Below, in pieces: positions 6,801-6,936 of a DNA stretch of 6,936 bases. Below the pieces are notes generated by a model. The model was not told the origin of the DNA. It worked only from the letters and a program-made list of their open reading frames with translations, and did no database searches. Each line of letters starts with the position of its first letter. Position 1 is the stretch's first letter. This stretch comes from Opitutales bacterium (GTDB taxonomy: Bacteria > Verrucomicrobiota > Verrucomicrobiia > Opitutales > Opitutaceae), in contig JAJFLS010000158.1 in the NCBI GenBank assembly GCA_021772595.1, positions 1 through 6,936 of the forward strand. The letters are read 5' to 3'. The position numbers and the translations under genes were made by a program.

Positions 6801-6824
6801 GCTCAGTGCTTCAGCCTGAGCACT
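6801..6824 (+). other. Alternative overlapping hairpins just after the SDR gene
   Basis: GCTCAG (6801-6806) can pair with CTGAGC (6816-6821), or AGTGCT (6805-6810) with AGCACT (6819-6824). The two stems exclude each other. No T-run follows. The segment superficially resembles a tRNA D-arm, but no T-arm follows. No function is assigned. Confidence 0.2.
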
Positions 6825-6881
6825 AGTTCTGAACCGCTAATAAAGGATCCCCGGGGCAAGCTCGAGGTATACTCAGGTAGC

Positions 6882-6907
6882 GGCCGATCTCCGAGCGGCC
6901 ATATTTT
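6882..6907 (+). terminator. Weak rho-independent terminator candidate after the SDR gene
   Basis: GGCCG (6882-6886) pairs with CGGCC (6896-6900) over a 9-nt loop, followed immediately by ATATTTT (6901-6907). The stem is all GC but only 5 bp, and it lies about 95 nt past the stop codon of the SDR gene. Plausible, but weak. Confidence 0.35.
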
Positions 6908-6912
6908 GTAGC

Positions 6913-6931
6913 GGGACGACCGCGTCGTTCC
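6913..6931. repeat. Compact GC-rich hairpin resembling a dispersed intergenic palindrome
   Basis: GGGACGAC (6913-6920) pairs with GTCGTTCC (6924-6931), eight pairs including one G-U, around a 3-nt loop CGC, preceded by TTGTAGC. The layout, a GTAGC-type lead-in followed by a tight GC-rich stem, resembles the short REP-like palindromes I recall as common between genes in Opitutales-type Verrucomicrobiota. Only one copy is in the window, so repetition cannot be shown here. It could also simply be a terminator stem cut by the window end. Confidence 0.35.
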
Positions 6932-6936
6932 TAATC

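Noticed and set aside
6822..6866. Polylinker-like run of cloning sites: ACTAGT, GGATCC, CCCGGG and CTCGAG within 45 nt.
   Set aside because: The order and spacers do not match any vector polylinker I know, and natural-looking sequence with hairpins continues on both sides. Chance occurrence in a GC-rich stretch is more likely than vector contamination.
6794..6880. tRNA-like segment: TGTAGCTCAG...CTGAGCA resembles a D-arm, and ACCTG (6794-6798) could pair with CAGGT (6874-6878) as an acceptor stem.
   Set aside because: No TTCRANN T-loop, no convincing anticodon stem and no 7-bp acceptor helix, so it is not a functional tRNA. A decayed tRNA cannot be supported from this alone.

Overview
This 6.9 kb window comes from a bacterial chromosome. 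It carries four full-size protein genes, all on the + strand, separated by rather long non-coding gaps (about 230, 120, 270 and at least 150 nt). Coding regions look to be a little above 50% GC. None of the starts has a good Shine-Dalgarno sequence. A compact hairpin beginning at 6913 resembles the small dispersed palindromes I associate with Opitutales-type Verrucomicrobiota. I lean towards that phylum, but this is a low-confidence inference; no rRNA, tRNA or marker protein is present to settle it.

Layout. (1) About 69-2144: OpgH/MdoH-type membrane glucosyltransferase for osmoregulated periplasmic glucans; its reading frame is open to the left edge, so the start is uncertain. (2) 2145-2371: gap with a weak promoter candidate and a 12-bp palindrome. 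(3) 2372-4015: ThDP-dependent acetolactate synthase-type enzyme with the metal-ligand pattern of catabolic (AlsS-like) enzymes. (4) 4016-4132: short gap filled by a strong hairpin. (5) 4133-5512: NAD(P)-dependent aldehyde dehydrogenase of the lactaldehyde/phosphonoacetaldehyde dehydrogenase type, with its catalytic residues intact. (6) 5513-5781: gap with an AT-rich core, a perfect TATAAT inside an imperfect inverted repeat, and a possible 35-codon ORF. (7) 5782-6786: extended-SDR (NAD-dependent epimerase/dehydratase) homologue that lacks the glycine-rich cofactor motif and the catalytic tyrosine. (8) 6787-6936: non-coding tail with several hairpins.

How the genes may work together. The clearest functional unit is the ThDP enzyme plus the aldehyde dehydrogenase. 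A 2-oxo-acid could be decarboxylated or ligated by the first, and an aldehyde product or partner oxidised by the second, with the hairpin between them tuning relative expression. This is inference; the substrate cannot be read from the sequence. OpgH and the SDR-like protein show no obvious link to this pair. I see no mobile element, CRISPR array, RNA gene or defence system, and nothing that amounts to a clearly new system. The points most worth following are the degenerate SDR protein, the hairpin between the ThDP and aldehyde dehydrogenase genes, and the inverted repeat around the TATAAT box.
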